Source: JAYYPW01 sp036128855
GTDB lineage: Bacteria; Pseudomonadota; Gammaproteobacteria; Comchoanobacterales; Comchoanobacteraceae
Direction of reading: 5' to 3'
Assembly: GCA_036128855.1 (NCBI GenBank)
Contig: JAYYPW010000008.1
Coordinates: 124,001 to 188,000, forward strand
DNA length: 64,000 nucleotides
Shown here: positions 35,024-44,229 of the stretch, piece after piece
Layout of the letters: the number at the start of each line of letters is the position of its first letter
Position numbering within the stretch: position 1 is the stretch's first letter
The notes under the pieces: model-generated
The model's database searches: none
The model's input: only the letters and a program-made list of their open reading frames with translations
Told to the model about the DNA's origin: nothing
Position numbers and translations under genes: made by a program

Positions 35024-36199
35024 TTAAGATGGCGCGTATGTCAAGCCATAAAGTATATTACTTACAAGGCTTTCAATCGGAACAGCAGTTTTTGTATTCG
35101 TTAAACGTGTGCGCATTTCTAAAAGATCTTGCCGCATGAGGACTCCCTGTTGCGTAAATAAAATAGCCTCTAAATGAGCAACAATTTTTGCCTCAGAACA
35201 TTCATACTGTTTAAGCTCCGGTATGATACTCTTTTGCATGATAAGGTTAGGTAAACCTACCCATTTTTGAGAATAAACACAGAGATACATTAAATAATTG
35301 ATAAGAGCTAGCTTGCCTAAAATAATATGCGGAATACCAAGCAGAGCAAGCTCTACGGTAATAGTACCAGACATGGCCAAAGCAGCATGACATTTTTTGA
35401 GGGTGTCGTATTTTTGAGCAGTGGGTATAAGAGAGATATCAAGCTTATCACGCCATGCCATAACGGTACGCTGTATCCGCAAGGTTTGCGAGGAGTCAGA
35501 TAGGAAAATAAAAAAATGCAACGGGGTTTTATGCTTAAGCTTGAGTGCATAGCAGGATGCAAGCTGTATGGGGAGTATGATATCTATTTCTGATTTTCTA
35601 CTACCTGGTAAAATTGCAATATTTTTACCCATCCCTACAGGGGGGTGGGCATACTCTAGCTTTTGAGATAGAGGATGTAAAATAAGAGAAACAGGTAGGT
35701 TCTCTCCTCGGAAAAACGTTGCTTCAAATGGGTAAAGGACCGCTATGTTATTAGCGTAACGACGTAGCTTGTGTATCCTTTTTTTATTCCAGGCCCATAC
35801 TTTAGGCGGAATATAATAAAGACAGGTTATGTTATGCTCATGTGCAAACTTTGCTAGCCTAAGGTTTAGTCCTGCATAATCTATGAGTATAAGTAGATCA
35901 GGGTTTTGTGCAAGAATTTGATTTTGTAAATCTTGTTGCAAGGTATAGTATTTACGATAATTGCGAAGTGCTTCAGTCCAACCCATCGTACTAAAACTAC
36001 TATAGTCGTACCAGAGTTTCATACCCGCTGTTTCAGCATGAGACCCTGCCATACCAGAAAAATGTGTATCAGGGTGAATTTTCTTTAAACTGGTAATGAG
36101 GTCACCCGCATAAAAATCACCAGAGGCCTCTCCAGCAATTAAAACTACGTTTTTGTGTAGGGGGCGGGATAGTTTTGATGAAGTATTTGCAGTAGACAT
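35024..36199 (-). CDS. lpxB: lipid-A-disaccharide synthase
   Basis: Glycosyltransferase that joins UDP-diacylglucosamine and lipid X. It has the family N-terminus VLIAGEASGDFYAGDL, IPPKVWAWNKKR, and the GT-B C-terminal MSGTITVELALLGIPHI. Length 391 aa is normal. It is encoded opposite to lpxA and downstream of a HAD gene with which it shares one base (stop and start touch). This is a relocation relative to the usual lpxA-lpxB order. Confidence 0.96.
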   Translation of the reverse strand: MSTANTSSKLSRPLHKNVVLIAGEASGDFYAGDLITSLKKIHPDTHFSGMAGSHAETAGMKLWYDYSSFSTMGWTEALRNYRKYYTLQQDLQNQILAQNPDLLILIDYAGLNLRLAKFAHEHNITCLYYIPPKVWAWNKKRIHKLRRYANNIAVLYPFEATFFRGENLPVSLILHPLSQKLEYAHPPVGMGKNIAILPGSRKSEIDIILPIQLASCYALKLKHKTPLHFFIFLSDSSQTLRIQRTVMAWRDKLDISLIPTAQKYDTLKKCHAALAMSGTITVELALLGIPHIILGKLALINYLMYLCVYSQKWVGLPNLIMQKSIIPELKQYECSEAKIVAHLEAILFTQQGVLMRQDLLEMRTRLTNTKTAVPIESLVSNILYGLTYAPS

Positions 36200-36855
36200 C
36201 AGAAAAGCTCAATAAGTTCAGAGGGATTGTCGACAACATGATTAATGGAAGAGCGAGTATCGCTATCAATTTTCCCATACCCATAGCTAACCCATGCAAT
36301 AGGAATACTGCAGGCCTTGGCGAATCCTATATCAGCCATTGTGTCACCGACCATTAGAAAGTCAGATGTTGGCACAGACGGATAGATTTTTTGAATCTTT
36401 TCAGTATAAAACCAGGTAGCGGGTTTAAGCTCAACACCTGGAGCTTGTCCCATATAGGTTCGAATATAAGGCTGAAGCTTAAAATGATCAATTAATTTGC
36501 CTAGGGCAATTTCATTGTGATTGCTCACAATTAGCACTTCTGCCTTAGCAGAGATTGCTTGAAGGGTTGCTATAACACCATCATAAAGTGAGCTATAGGG
36601 GAGTGCATAAGCAAGGTATTGCTGTCTGTAGACCTGAAGAACCTGATCTACAGGGATCGGTTGACTAGGCATTTCTTCCAGTAAACTTGCAATAGACCTT
36701 TTAATAGACTGTCCGGTAGAAAATAGCAGCAACAGTTTTTCTCTAGCAGGGACAGGGAAGGAAAAAGAGGAAAAGACTGCCTGTAGACACTGTATATTAG
36801 CTTCATGTGAGTCACACAGCGTCCCATCAAAATCAAATAATGCTATTTTATACAT
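36199..36855 (-). CDS. HAD-superfamily hydrolase, phosphoglycolate phosphatase-like
   Basis: Class IA HAD phosphatase: motif I DFDGTL (Asp8, Asp10), a helical cap, motif II VSN and the distal GDTMADIGFAKACS. It resembles Gph and related small-molecule phosphatases, but the substrate cannot be assigned. It shares its last base with the first base of lpxB, and so is translationally linked to a lipid A gene. It probably leads the minus-strand operon. Confidence 0.87.
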   Translation of the reverse strand: MYKIALFDFDGTLCDSHEANIQCLQAVFSSFSFPVPAREKLLLLFSTGQSIKRSIASLLEEMPSQPIPVDQVLQVYRQQYLAYALPYSSLYDGVIATLQAISAKAEVLIVSNHNEIALGKLIDHFKLQPYIRTYMGQAPGVELKPATWFYTEKIQKIYPSVPTSDFLMVGDTMADIGFAKACSIPIAWVSYGYGKIDSDTRSSINHVVDNPSELIELF

Positions 36856-36989
36856 AGGAAACTTTTTTAAAATTATTTCATTCTAGCAGTATTTTACGAC
36901 TAGAAGCAAGAATACAAGCACTACCTTTCTAAGGGGGATGAAAACACCAGATTGTAAAAAACCAATGAATAAGTTACGCTAAGTTAACT

Positions 36990-39900
36990 ATGAGACTATG
37001 CGAATACAAAGAAGGGGTACAAAAAGAAAGTACACCTCAGCTTCTATATAAACTCTATATCCTTGCACTTTGGATAATACTACCAAGCTATGTATTTTGT
37101 AGCCAAATAGATTTACTAAATACAGGTAAATATTCATTACAAAGTAGTAAAAAACATGAACCATCAGCAGGTTCGATAGCATCAGTTGCGAATACCCAAT
37201 GGAGTATTTACCACGCAACAACATATCAGCAATATGACAAGTCTGTCATACAATACAGTCAAAGTACCACACTAAGCGGTTTTTTACCTTTTTTCGTGAA
37301 AAACCAGAATTACAGCTATGGTAATGTAGTGATTCGTGAGTTAAATAATCAAGCGCAGGAGCTTGATTTAGGGTTTTTATGGCAACAGCAAAGGTCTGAA
37401 AATGCAACCATTCTATTCACTTACATAGATTATTTACACTATCAACTGCAACCACATCATAAAGGAGTTAATTATTTACAAACAACAACAGGAGCGAGTT
37501 ACATATCCAGAACTTTTGACGCCCAAATAAGATACTACCAACCAATTACACAAGGATGGCGAGAAATGGACCAAGGCAAGCTATTTGTACAGCAAGATCC
37601 AGATGATAATAAAAGTTACCTAGTAGGTTATGATGTTTTAGAGGGGAAATCCAATAAAGGCGTGGATAGTAGTATAGCATTTTACATGTCCACGTATGAA
37701 TCTACCCAAGTACGTTTAGAAGCAGGCGGGTATTATTTTTACACAGAATCAGATGAGTTGCCCATGGCGGGACCTCGTATGACATTAAGTTTACAACAAC
37801 AAGCAAGGTTAAATAATTCGCTAGTTGATATTAATATCAACGGCAAATACCAGGTAGATAAATCAAGAGGCTACCAAGGTTCTCTGGGGTTTGGTGTGAC
37901 ATTATTAGGTAATAGTGATGTAAGTAAAAAAAACAGAGACTACCACGACATAAAAATACCAGAAGTCCGTAGAGACGATGCTTTAGTCATCTCGAAAAGA
38001 TCAGATAGCAATAGAGGAGTAGCATATAATAGTAATGAGCAATTATTTCACCGCGTCAAACTCGTATCTGAAGAAAGTGACATGCTCAAATATATGGAAG
38101 ATAAAGAAAAACCTTTATTTCTCTTAACGCAGAATATTAGGTTGTCTGACTACCACCACACGGACCAAACGTGGAAAAATATAACCATAGTTAGCAGCAA
38201 AGCAAAAGGGAAAATAGGGGTTTACGGTAGGGCGCCACAAACCGATATCCAAGATGTGATAGCTAGCATTTGGAGGGAGACTGGAATAAAGATAATAACG
38301 GGGCCAAGCCAGTATTCGATACAGGTACTGGAGGGGCCAAAGGATCCTAATAGACATAGTCGGCAGCATTATACGAAGCAAGAAAAAAGCCGAGAAGCTA
38401 TATTTTGCACATTAGAAAACGCAGTGGTTGAAGGAATTGATTTCATCTCTGATACAGTGGATCAAATCCCTGCAGTAGTAGCAAAAAATCAAGTTGATTT
38501 AGATAATGTAGTGATTTATTCGCGATCTCATATCGCATTACAAGTCGAGGGAGATACAACTATTTCCTCTAGCCAATTTCACACAAATGCCCAGGGGCAG
38601 CCAGCTATCTTAGCTATGACACAAGAGGATGGAGTCAGAAACAAAAGGTTACCTAAACTCTATTTTAAGACAGGTAACACAGAGAATCGTATAACTACAG
38701 TGGGCGATGCAAGTAATGGGTTATCATCAAAAAACTTTCAGATATTTTTTACAAAAGATAAAAATGCTTCTTCTAGCACATCTATCCGTGTGCTAGGTAA
38801 TCAGTCACGAGGAATTGCCATGCAAGGAGGGTCTCTAAGCAGTACGGATAGTCTAGAAATTACCACAAAAAACGCAGAAGCATTAGAGCTTGATAAGCTT
38901 GATAAAGTAGATCTAAATGGCAAACAGATATTGAGGCAGATGGGCAGTGGGACAAAGCCAGCCATGAATATACAAGCAAATACAATCAAAATAGATAGCT
39001 TATTACAAGTTTGGACACAGGGAGAGGCTTTAAAACTACAAGCAAAGACCATAGAGGCTAAATTACATGACCAAAGTACTATTTTGGGTAGAGGAAACCT
39101 CATAGAAACAAAAGGGAATGCCAAGTTTTACACCGATCCATCATCATATGCTACTTGCAATACAGCCACAGGGGCTATATTTCTATCCGATGGAAAATTA
39201 CAAGTAAAAGGACTACATTTCTCATTAAATGATGAGGCAACAGCTTATAACTTAGCTACAACAACTACATTGGAGTCTGAAAATAACCATTACACGATAT
39301 TAAAAGATGCGCAAAATGTTAGTGCTATTCAACTAAATAATCATATGGCATATGTAAACATGCAATATGAGAAATTCGTGATACAAGATCGTGTCAAAGA
39401 CTTTACGATATTTTCTGCACACAATAGTCCGAATACAGTCTTAGGCAGTCATATGGTAAAACATGGTCAAAATACACAGCGTGGTAGCTATTACAAACTG
39501 AGCGGTAATCTTACAAATACAAAAATAAGCTTAGAGAAAGAATTATATGTGGGTGGGGAGGGGAGACAGATAGTTTGGCTTGAGACAGATCAAAAGAATA
39601 TTGGAGAAGATATATTACAAGGCCAATACGGTAGCAAATGGTCTGGTATTGTTCACTTAAACTCTGATCAGGGCAGTTTAGTGAAGTGGCACGGAGAGCT
39701 ACCTCCACAAAATGGTTTTGGTATCACGGAAGCACACTTAGGAAGAAGTGCAACATTTATAGCTTGGGATCAGAGTGTGCAAAAGCAAGCTGTACTCAAT
39801 CTTAAGCTCAATACTGGCAAAGATAGGCTGTATTTACGAGGGCAGACAGGATATCAAGGAAATTTACTTGATTTTAATAACATGTATGCGTTAACAGATG

Positions 39901-42900
39901 ATGTAAGTGTAGCAGATCCATTACTCCATGTTCATGGAGCCTATAGTCTGATTTTAGACAAAGCAGAGACGAGTAAAGCCATTCAAATTAAAGATATTGG
40001 TAGAGTAAAATGGGTAGCAGACACCCAAGTTCAGGTCAACACCCAAGATTATGGAGCTGGACTATATGTCAGCGGGGAGAGTACGCCAACATCTATTATT
40101 ATAGCTCCAGAGAAAAACGCATGTTTTGATATTAAAGCCAGTAATAATACAGAAGGTATAGCAATACGGCATGCAGGATTGCAATTAGATTCCAGTCACG
40201 GCTACATAAGTAGCAAGAGTGAGAAAAAAAGCGCGTTGCATTGGCAGGTAGGCGATCTCATAAGTGGACAGGAGATTATAAAAGGCAAGAATCGCATTAC
40301 ATTACATTCATCAGGGCAGCAGTCATCGGTTGTATTCCAAAACATAGGCCATGACGATGATATTTTACGGTTAGAAGGAAAGCTATCTTTATCTTCTAGC
40401 ACGGATGCACCTGCTTTGACAGTGTATACGGATCAAATGCATACACAAAAAATGGTATTACAAGGTGAGGCTAGCATGCGCACACAGGGGCCCTATGCAA
40501 TAGTTTCTGAACTAGAAGAAAATTATTTTCTCTCTATAGGGAGATCTACACTAGATAGTTACGGTGATGAGGCGATTGGCTTCATCACCGCTCCAAAAAA
40601 AAGTAATAAAAAGGAGATATCTGCATGGTTCTTGCCAGATGGAGATATTAGCCTATCTGAGCAAGGTAGCCTAGTTTTTACAAAGGGTTTGAACAATAAA
40701 TCTACTTGGAGTCTCACAGCACATGGTAAGAATACCATAGGACATGTACCACAAAAGATAGATGATAATACTAAAGTGACTGCCCACATGGAATCAAGCA
40801 TTATAGAGGCAGAAAATGGCTGGATGTGCGACGGGGAAAAACAGAAGTGCACAATGTTCGCAGAGAATACTATTTTTTATGCGAGAAAAGGGCCGAGTTT
40901 TAGTCTAAAAAATATGAAGCCAGATCATTATATGAAAATAACAGATAAAGGTTTTAATATATTTATTAGTAAGTCATCCATTGCTGGGGAAATTATAGAT
41001 AATTCGGGTAAAGTTGACTTAACTGGGACTGCTTTTTTCTCAAATACCAGCTTAGCCTCAGTAAACCAAGATCAGACATGCAAGTCTCAGTGGTTAGAGG
41101 ATATGCTTGATAAGCCAAAAGATAGTAAAATATTTTTGGATGCAGCAGTTGAGAGTAATGTATCAGGCAGATTTGGTGCTGCGTTATGGCTGAACCGATC
41201 ATCTAATATTAAGCTATTTAATACAATGTTAGTTGGACAGGGAAAGGGGTCTAGTGCACTTGTTTTTGACCAAGGGTTTACAAAAAATCAGATAGAAGAC
41301 ATTCTACAAACCCAGGATAATAGAAGTATGACCGGGCAAGTAGATCTATCTGGTCACCATGGTGCTTTGGGTATCACTGGAGATAATACCAGGTTAATAC
41401 GGTGGGATGAAGGTGATATTTTCTTAGGTCATAAAGCGAATAGTCTATTTTTTAGCACAGGAAAAAATGCGCCTGCTTTAATATTTTCACCTCAAGACCC
41501 ATCTAGAAATGGCCAATTAGTTAGCCTTAACAACTGTGGGGTAATTACGAGTCAATCAACTGCAATTGATATTGCGCCCATAGCGATGGAAAATCTAGGC
41601 GAGGATGTCAAATTAGATAATTATTATATAGATATAAAAAATTCTACAGTTGTTGCGGGTCGAGAAACTGGCTCCATAGCATTATCAGATGAAAAGATTA
41701 TAAATCCGAAAAGAATAGCAAGTATTCCTGCTGCGATTAAGGTACAAGTACCTTTGCCGGACCTAGGAAACGGACAGGTTGAGCGAGAAAAGGAGCAAAA
41801 TAGGTTTTCTGCACTGCCTTTAGAGATAGATCTATCTGGATCAGATATTTACAGTGGTGGGCGTACAGCTCTAGATTTTAGTGAAAACAATCTTGGTCTA
41901 TCATCAATTAAGGTAGTTGCAGAGAAAAAAGCAAGGATAATACAGGTGAATGATAGAGACAAAGCAGGTTATGGCATTAAATTTGCAACTGGGCAATTAG
42001 CCATACTATCTCATCCAAACCTTGAAGATAGGTATCGTGTAATGCCACGGTTAGAGGGTGTTTTTTACTTTCATAAAAGTGGTCGTGGAGCAGCATTACT
42101 AGTGCATGGTTTAGATAAAGAGCAGATCAGTTTGGAGGGAAATCTTTGTTCGACATCTTCATCTTTATCGATGGATCTTGCAGATGGAGCAACAGGCATT
42201 AGCCTAGATTATCTACAGATGAATACAAAGAAAACATGGGGGACTTTTGCAACAGGTAGTGTAGTCGGAGTGAAAAACATAGATATGCAATTATCTGGTG
42301 ACACTACTACCGCGATTGCGTTACATCATACAACGGGAATGATGATCACAGGTAATTTACATATTACAACTGCTCAACCAGGCTATGGTCAGCGAGGTAT
42401 TTGGATTTATGATAGCGATACGAACATTAAAGGGTACTCGCCGTTATCAGATATCATCGAGACATCCTACCAGGATGGAAATTGGTTTTTAAATAATCGC
42501 TTCACATCACAGGATTTTACTAAGCATATAGAAAAAAATTATAGGTTAGATAAAAATGAAAGCACAGATTTCAACAAGCATTCAAACACAGGGTCATTTA
42601 TTCATATCGACAGCAAAGAAGTAGGGGCTACAAGTTACCAGGGGGCAGCAATTTTAATCCAGGGCAAAGAAGGAAGCCACATCAAAACAAGAGCAAGTAT
42701 AGTTGGAGATATATTATTAAGTACCACGCATGTTCCAGCAATAGAGCTTGACCATGCAAATTACACAAACGATCAAGTTACACAAGTATCAGGAATATTC
42801 ACGCAAGACTTAATAGACACATATGATAATCAAATAAACAATATTCAAGCACAGGATGTAGTAATAAGCACAAGAGGGACGGCACCAAGTATGTTTATCC

Positions 42901-43568
42901 ATCATAGTTTAGGTGCAAGTACAGGGACTATGTTACATCCAAACGCACCATGGACAACCCTTGCAATTTATCATAAAAATACCGAAAATAAGCCAGCTTA
43001 TCCAGCAATATGGGTTGACCAGGCAGTAAGATTTGGCATAGATCTTAGTATAAATCAGGCAGATAATCAGATGCCCATAAGCAGTGTATTACACAAGCCA
43101 ACACACATGAGTATCACCACTTCAGGATACACTGGCCCAGCAATAGGTTATCGTTTCCCAAAATATAAATTATTTAAAGGGATAGTAGGATCTAAAGACC
43201 GAGCATTCTACTTGAAAACAGATGTAAAAAACCCATTACATATTTTCGAAAAAGCAAACAGTGGTAGCAAATCCTCTGCAGTAGTCCAAATACTGGGTAG
43301 TCCAGAGTTAAACAAATTAAGCTCCCTTGAAGCATATTTCAATGGTCCAATCACCCTACAGAGTGAGCAAGGGTCATCGATTATAAATTACGTCGATTTT
43401 GATAGTATTAGTAATAGGTCCGGTAAAGTAGACTTATCTGGTTTGTGGTTTATTGAACAACAAAAAAATCTTGTAAGTAACAACTATAAGTTTTGTGGAA
43501 TTGCCATAACAGGCAAAGATATTATATGGTGTAAGGATGGATTGCAAAGCGAAAAAATACAGAAATGA
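36990..43568 (+). CDS. giant surface protein with inverse-autotransporter-like N-terminal beta-barrel and beta-rich passenger
   Basis: 2192 residues, roughly 240 kDa. A hydrophobic segment at about 18-37 with a cleavable-looking VFCSQ end acts as signal peptide. Residues about 65-305 form alternating amphipathic strands and carry a pattern I associate with inverse autotransporters: VGYDVLEG, then AGGYYFY ... MAGPRMTLSLQQ, then KYQVDKSRGYQGSLGFGV. Residues about 320-2190 are a Ser/Thr/Asn-rich passenger of short predicted beta strands with recurring (G)KVDL(S/T)G motifs (near 1340, 1448 and 2144). No LysM, Ig-like or C-terminal autotransporter domain is seen. The stop codon overlaps the rnhB start (ATGA). 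The start has no good ribosome binding site. Function is probably adhesion or surface structure. Confidence 0.75.
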   Translation: MRLCEYKEGVQKESTPQLLYKLYILALWIILPSYVFCSQIDLLNTGKYSLQSSKKHEPSAGSIASVANTQWSIYHATTYQQYDKSVIQYSQSTTLSGFLPFFVKNQNYSYGNVVIRELNNQAQELDLGFLWQQQRSENATILFTYIDYLHYQLQPHHKGVNYLQTTTGASYISRTFDAQIRYYQPITQGWREMDQGKLFVQQDPDDNKSYLVGYDVLEGKSNKGVDSSIAFYMSTYESTQVRLEAGGYYFYTESDELPMAGPRMTLSLQQQARLNNSLVDININGKYQVDKSRGYQGSLGFGVTLLGNSDVSKKNRDYHDIKIPEVRRDDALVISKRSDSNRGVAYNSNEQLFHRVKLVSEESDMLKYMEDKEKPLFLLTQNIRLSDYHHTDQTWKNITIVSSKAKGKIGVYGRAPQTDIQDVIASIWRETGIKIITGPSQYSIQVLEGPKDPNRHSRQHYTKQEKSREAIFCTLENAVVEGIDFISDTVDQIPAVVAKNQVDLDNVVIYSRSHIALQVEGDTTISSSQFHTNAQGQPAILAMTQEDGVRNKRLPKLYFKTGNTENRITTVGDASNGLSSKNFQIFFTKDKNASSSTSIRVLGNQSRGIAMQGGSLSSTDSLEITTKNAEALELDKLDKVDLNGKQILRQMGSGTKPAMNIQANTIKIDSLLQVWTQGEALKLQAKTIEAKLHDQSTILGRGNLIETKGNAKFYTDPSSYATCNTATGAIFLSDGKLQVKGLHFSLNDEATAYNLATTTTLESENNHYTILKDAQNVSAIQLNNHMAYVNMQYEKFVIQDRVKDFTIFSAHNSPNTVLGSHMVKHGQNTQRGSYYKLSGNLTNTKISLEKELYVGGEGRQIVWLETDQKNIGEDILQGQYGSKWSGIVHLNSDQGSLVKWHGELPPQNGFGITEAHLGRSATFIAWDQSVQKQAVLNLKLNTGKDRLYLRGQTGYQGNLLDFNNMYALTDDVSVADPLLHVHGAYSLILDKAETSKAIQIKDIGRVKWVADTQVQVNTQDYGAGLYVSGESTPTSIIIAPEKNACFDIKASNNTEGIAIRHAGLQLDSSHGYISSKSEKKSALHWQVGDLISGQEIIKGKNRITLHSSGQQSSVVFQNIGHDDDILRLEGKLSLSSSTDAPALTVYTDQMHTQKMVLQGEASMRTQGPYAIVSELEENYFLSIGRSTLDSYGDEAIGFITAPKKSNKKEISAWFLPDGDISLSEQGSLVFTKGLNNKSTWSLTAHGKNTIGHVPQKIDDNTKVTAHMESSIIEAENGWMCDGEKQKCTMFAENTIFYARKGPSFSLKNMKPDHYMKITDKGFNIFISKSSIAGEIIDNSGKVDLTGTAFFSNTSLASVNQDQTCKSQWLEDMLDKPKDSKIFLDAAVESNVSGRFGAALWLNRSSNIKLFNTMLVGQGKGSSALVFDQGFTKNQIEDILQTQDNRSMTGQVDLSGHHGALGITGDNTRLIRWDEGDIFLGHKANSLFFSTGKNAPALIFSPQDPSRNGQLVSLNNCGVITSQSTAIDIAPIAMENLGEDVKLDNYYIDIKNSTVVAGRETGSIALSDEKIINPKRIASIPAAIKVQVPLPDLGNGQVEREKEQNRFSALPLEIDLSGSDIYSGGRTALDFSENNLGLSSIKVVAEKKARIIQVNDRDKAGYGIKFATGQLAILSHPNLEDRYRVMPRLEGVFYFHKSGRGAALLVHGLDKEQISLEGNLCSTSSSLSMDLADGATGISLDYLQMNTKKTWGTFATGSVVGVKNIDMQLSGDTTTAIALHHTTGMMITGNLHITTAQPGYGQRGIWIYDSDTNIKGYSPLSDIIETSYQDGNWFLNNRFTSQDFTKHIEKNYRLDKNESTDFNKHSNTGSFIHIDSKEVGATSYQGAAILIQGKEGSHIKTRASIVGDILLSTTHVPAIELDHANYTNDQVTQVSGIFTQDLIDTYDNQINNIQAQDVVISTRGTAPSMFIHHSLGASTGTMLHPNAPWTTLAIYHKNTENKPAYPAIWVDQAVRFGIDLSINQADNQMPISSVLHKPTHMSITTSGYTGPAIGYRFPKYKLFKGIVGSKDRAFYLKTDVKNPLHIFEKANSGSKSSAVVQILGSPELNKLSSLEAYFNGPITLQSEQGSSIINYVDFDSISNRSGKVDLSGLWFIEQQKNLVSNNYKFCGIAITGKDIIWCKDGLQSEKIQK

Positions 43569-44146
43569 TTATGAAAGCAGGGATAGATGAAGTAGGTAGA
43601 GGGTGTATAGCTGGACCAGTTGTTGCAGCGTGTGTATGGATTGATGAAGATCGTTTACTTGATTTAGCGGTCACCGATTCTAAAAAAATTTCAGTTTTGA
43701 AACGTGAAAAACTCAGTCAGATAATCTGTCAGCGAGCATATAGTTGGGGAATAGGGGTGGCTACTGTTGCAGAAGTAGATCGCATAAACATTTTGCAAGC
43801 TACCTGGGAGGCAATGCGACGTGCACATACTAACTGTTGGTTTAAGCCAGAAGAAGTTTGGATCGATGGCCGAGATAATCCCTTTCAAGATATAAAAGCC
43901 TATACAGTAATTGGTGGAGATGCAAAAATTCCATCTATTAGTGCAGCCAGTATTGTTGCTAAAGTCTATCGAGATAGTCTGATGCAAGTATACGATAGGC
44001 AGTATCCAGGTTATGGGTTTACAAACCACAAAGGCTATGGGACAAAGGCACACATGCAAGATATTTGTAATCATGGAGTATGCCCAATTCATAGAAAGAG
44101 TTTTGCACCAGTACGTGACATTATTGAGCGAGAGACGGTACAATAA
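43565..44146 (+). CDS. rnhB: ribonuclease HII
   Basis: Removes ribonucleotides from RNA-DNA hybrids. The catalytic block AGIDEVGRGCIAGPVVAA, the ITDSKK-equivalent VTDSKKIS, SAASIVAKV and the C-terminal HKGYGTKAH are all present, in 193 residues. The ATG at 43565 overlaps the giant gene by 4 bases; an alternative ATG lies at 43571. It is adjacent to dnaE as in E. coli, but with the surface-protein gene replacing lpxB on the upstream side. Confidence 0.96.
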   Translation: MIMKAGIDEVGRGCIAGPVVAACVWIDEDRLLDLAVTDSKKISVLKREKLSQIICQRAYSWGIGVATVAEVDRINILQATWEAMRRAHTNCWFKPEEVWIDGRDNPFQDIKAYTVIGGDAKIPSISAASIVAKVYRDSLMQVYDRQYPGYGFTNHKGYGTKAHMQDICNHGVCPIHRKSFAPVRDIIERETVQ

Positions 44147-44229
44147 AAACAGCAATCGTAGAAAAAAGTAGTAACTTAAATTTGGTCATGTTATGCTCAT
44201 ATGAGAACAAAAAGGGATCAAAAAAAGCT

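Noticed and set aside
43691..44155. 154-codon open frame antisense to rnhB
   Set aside because: Opposite conserved rnhB sequence, low-complexity translation without family features.
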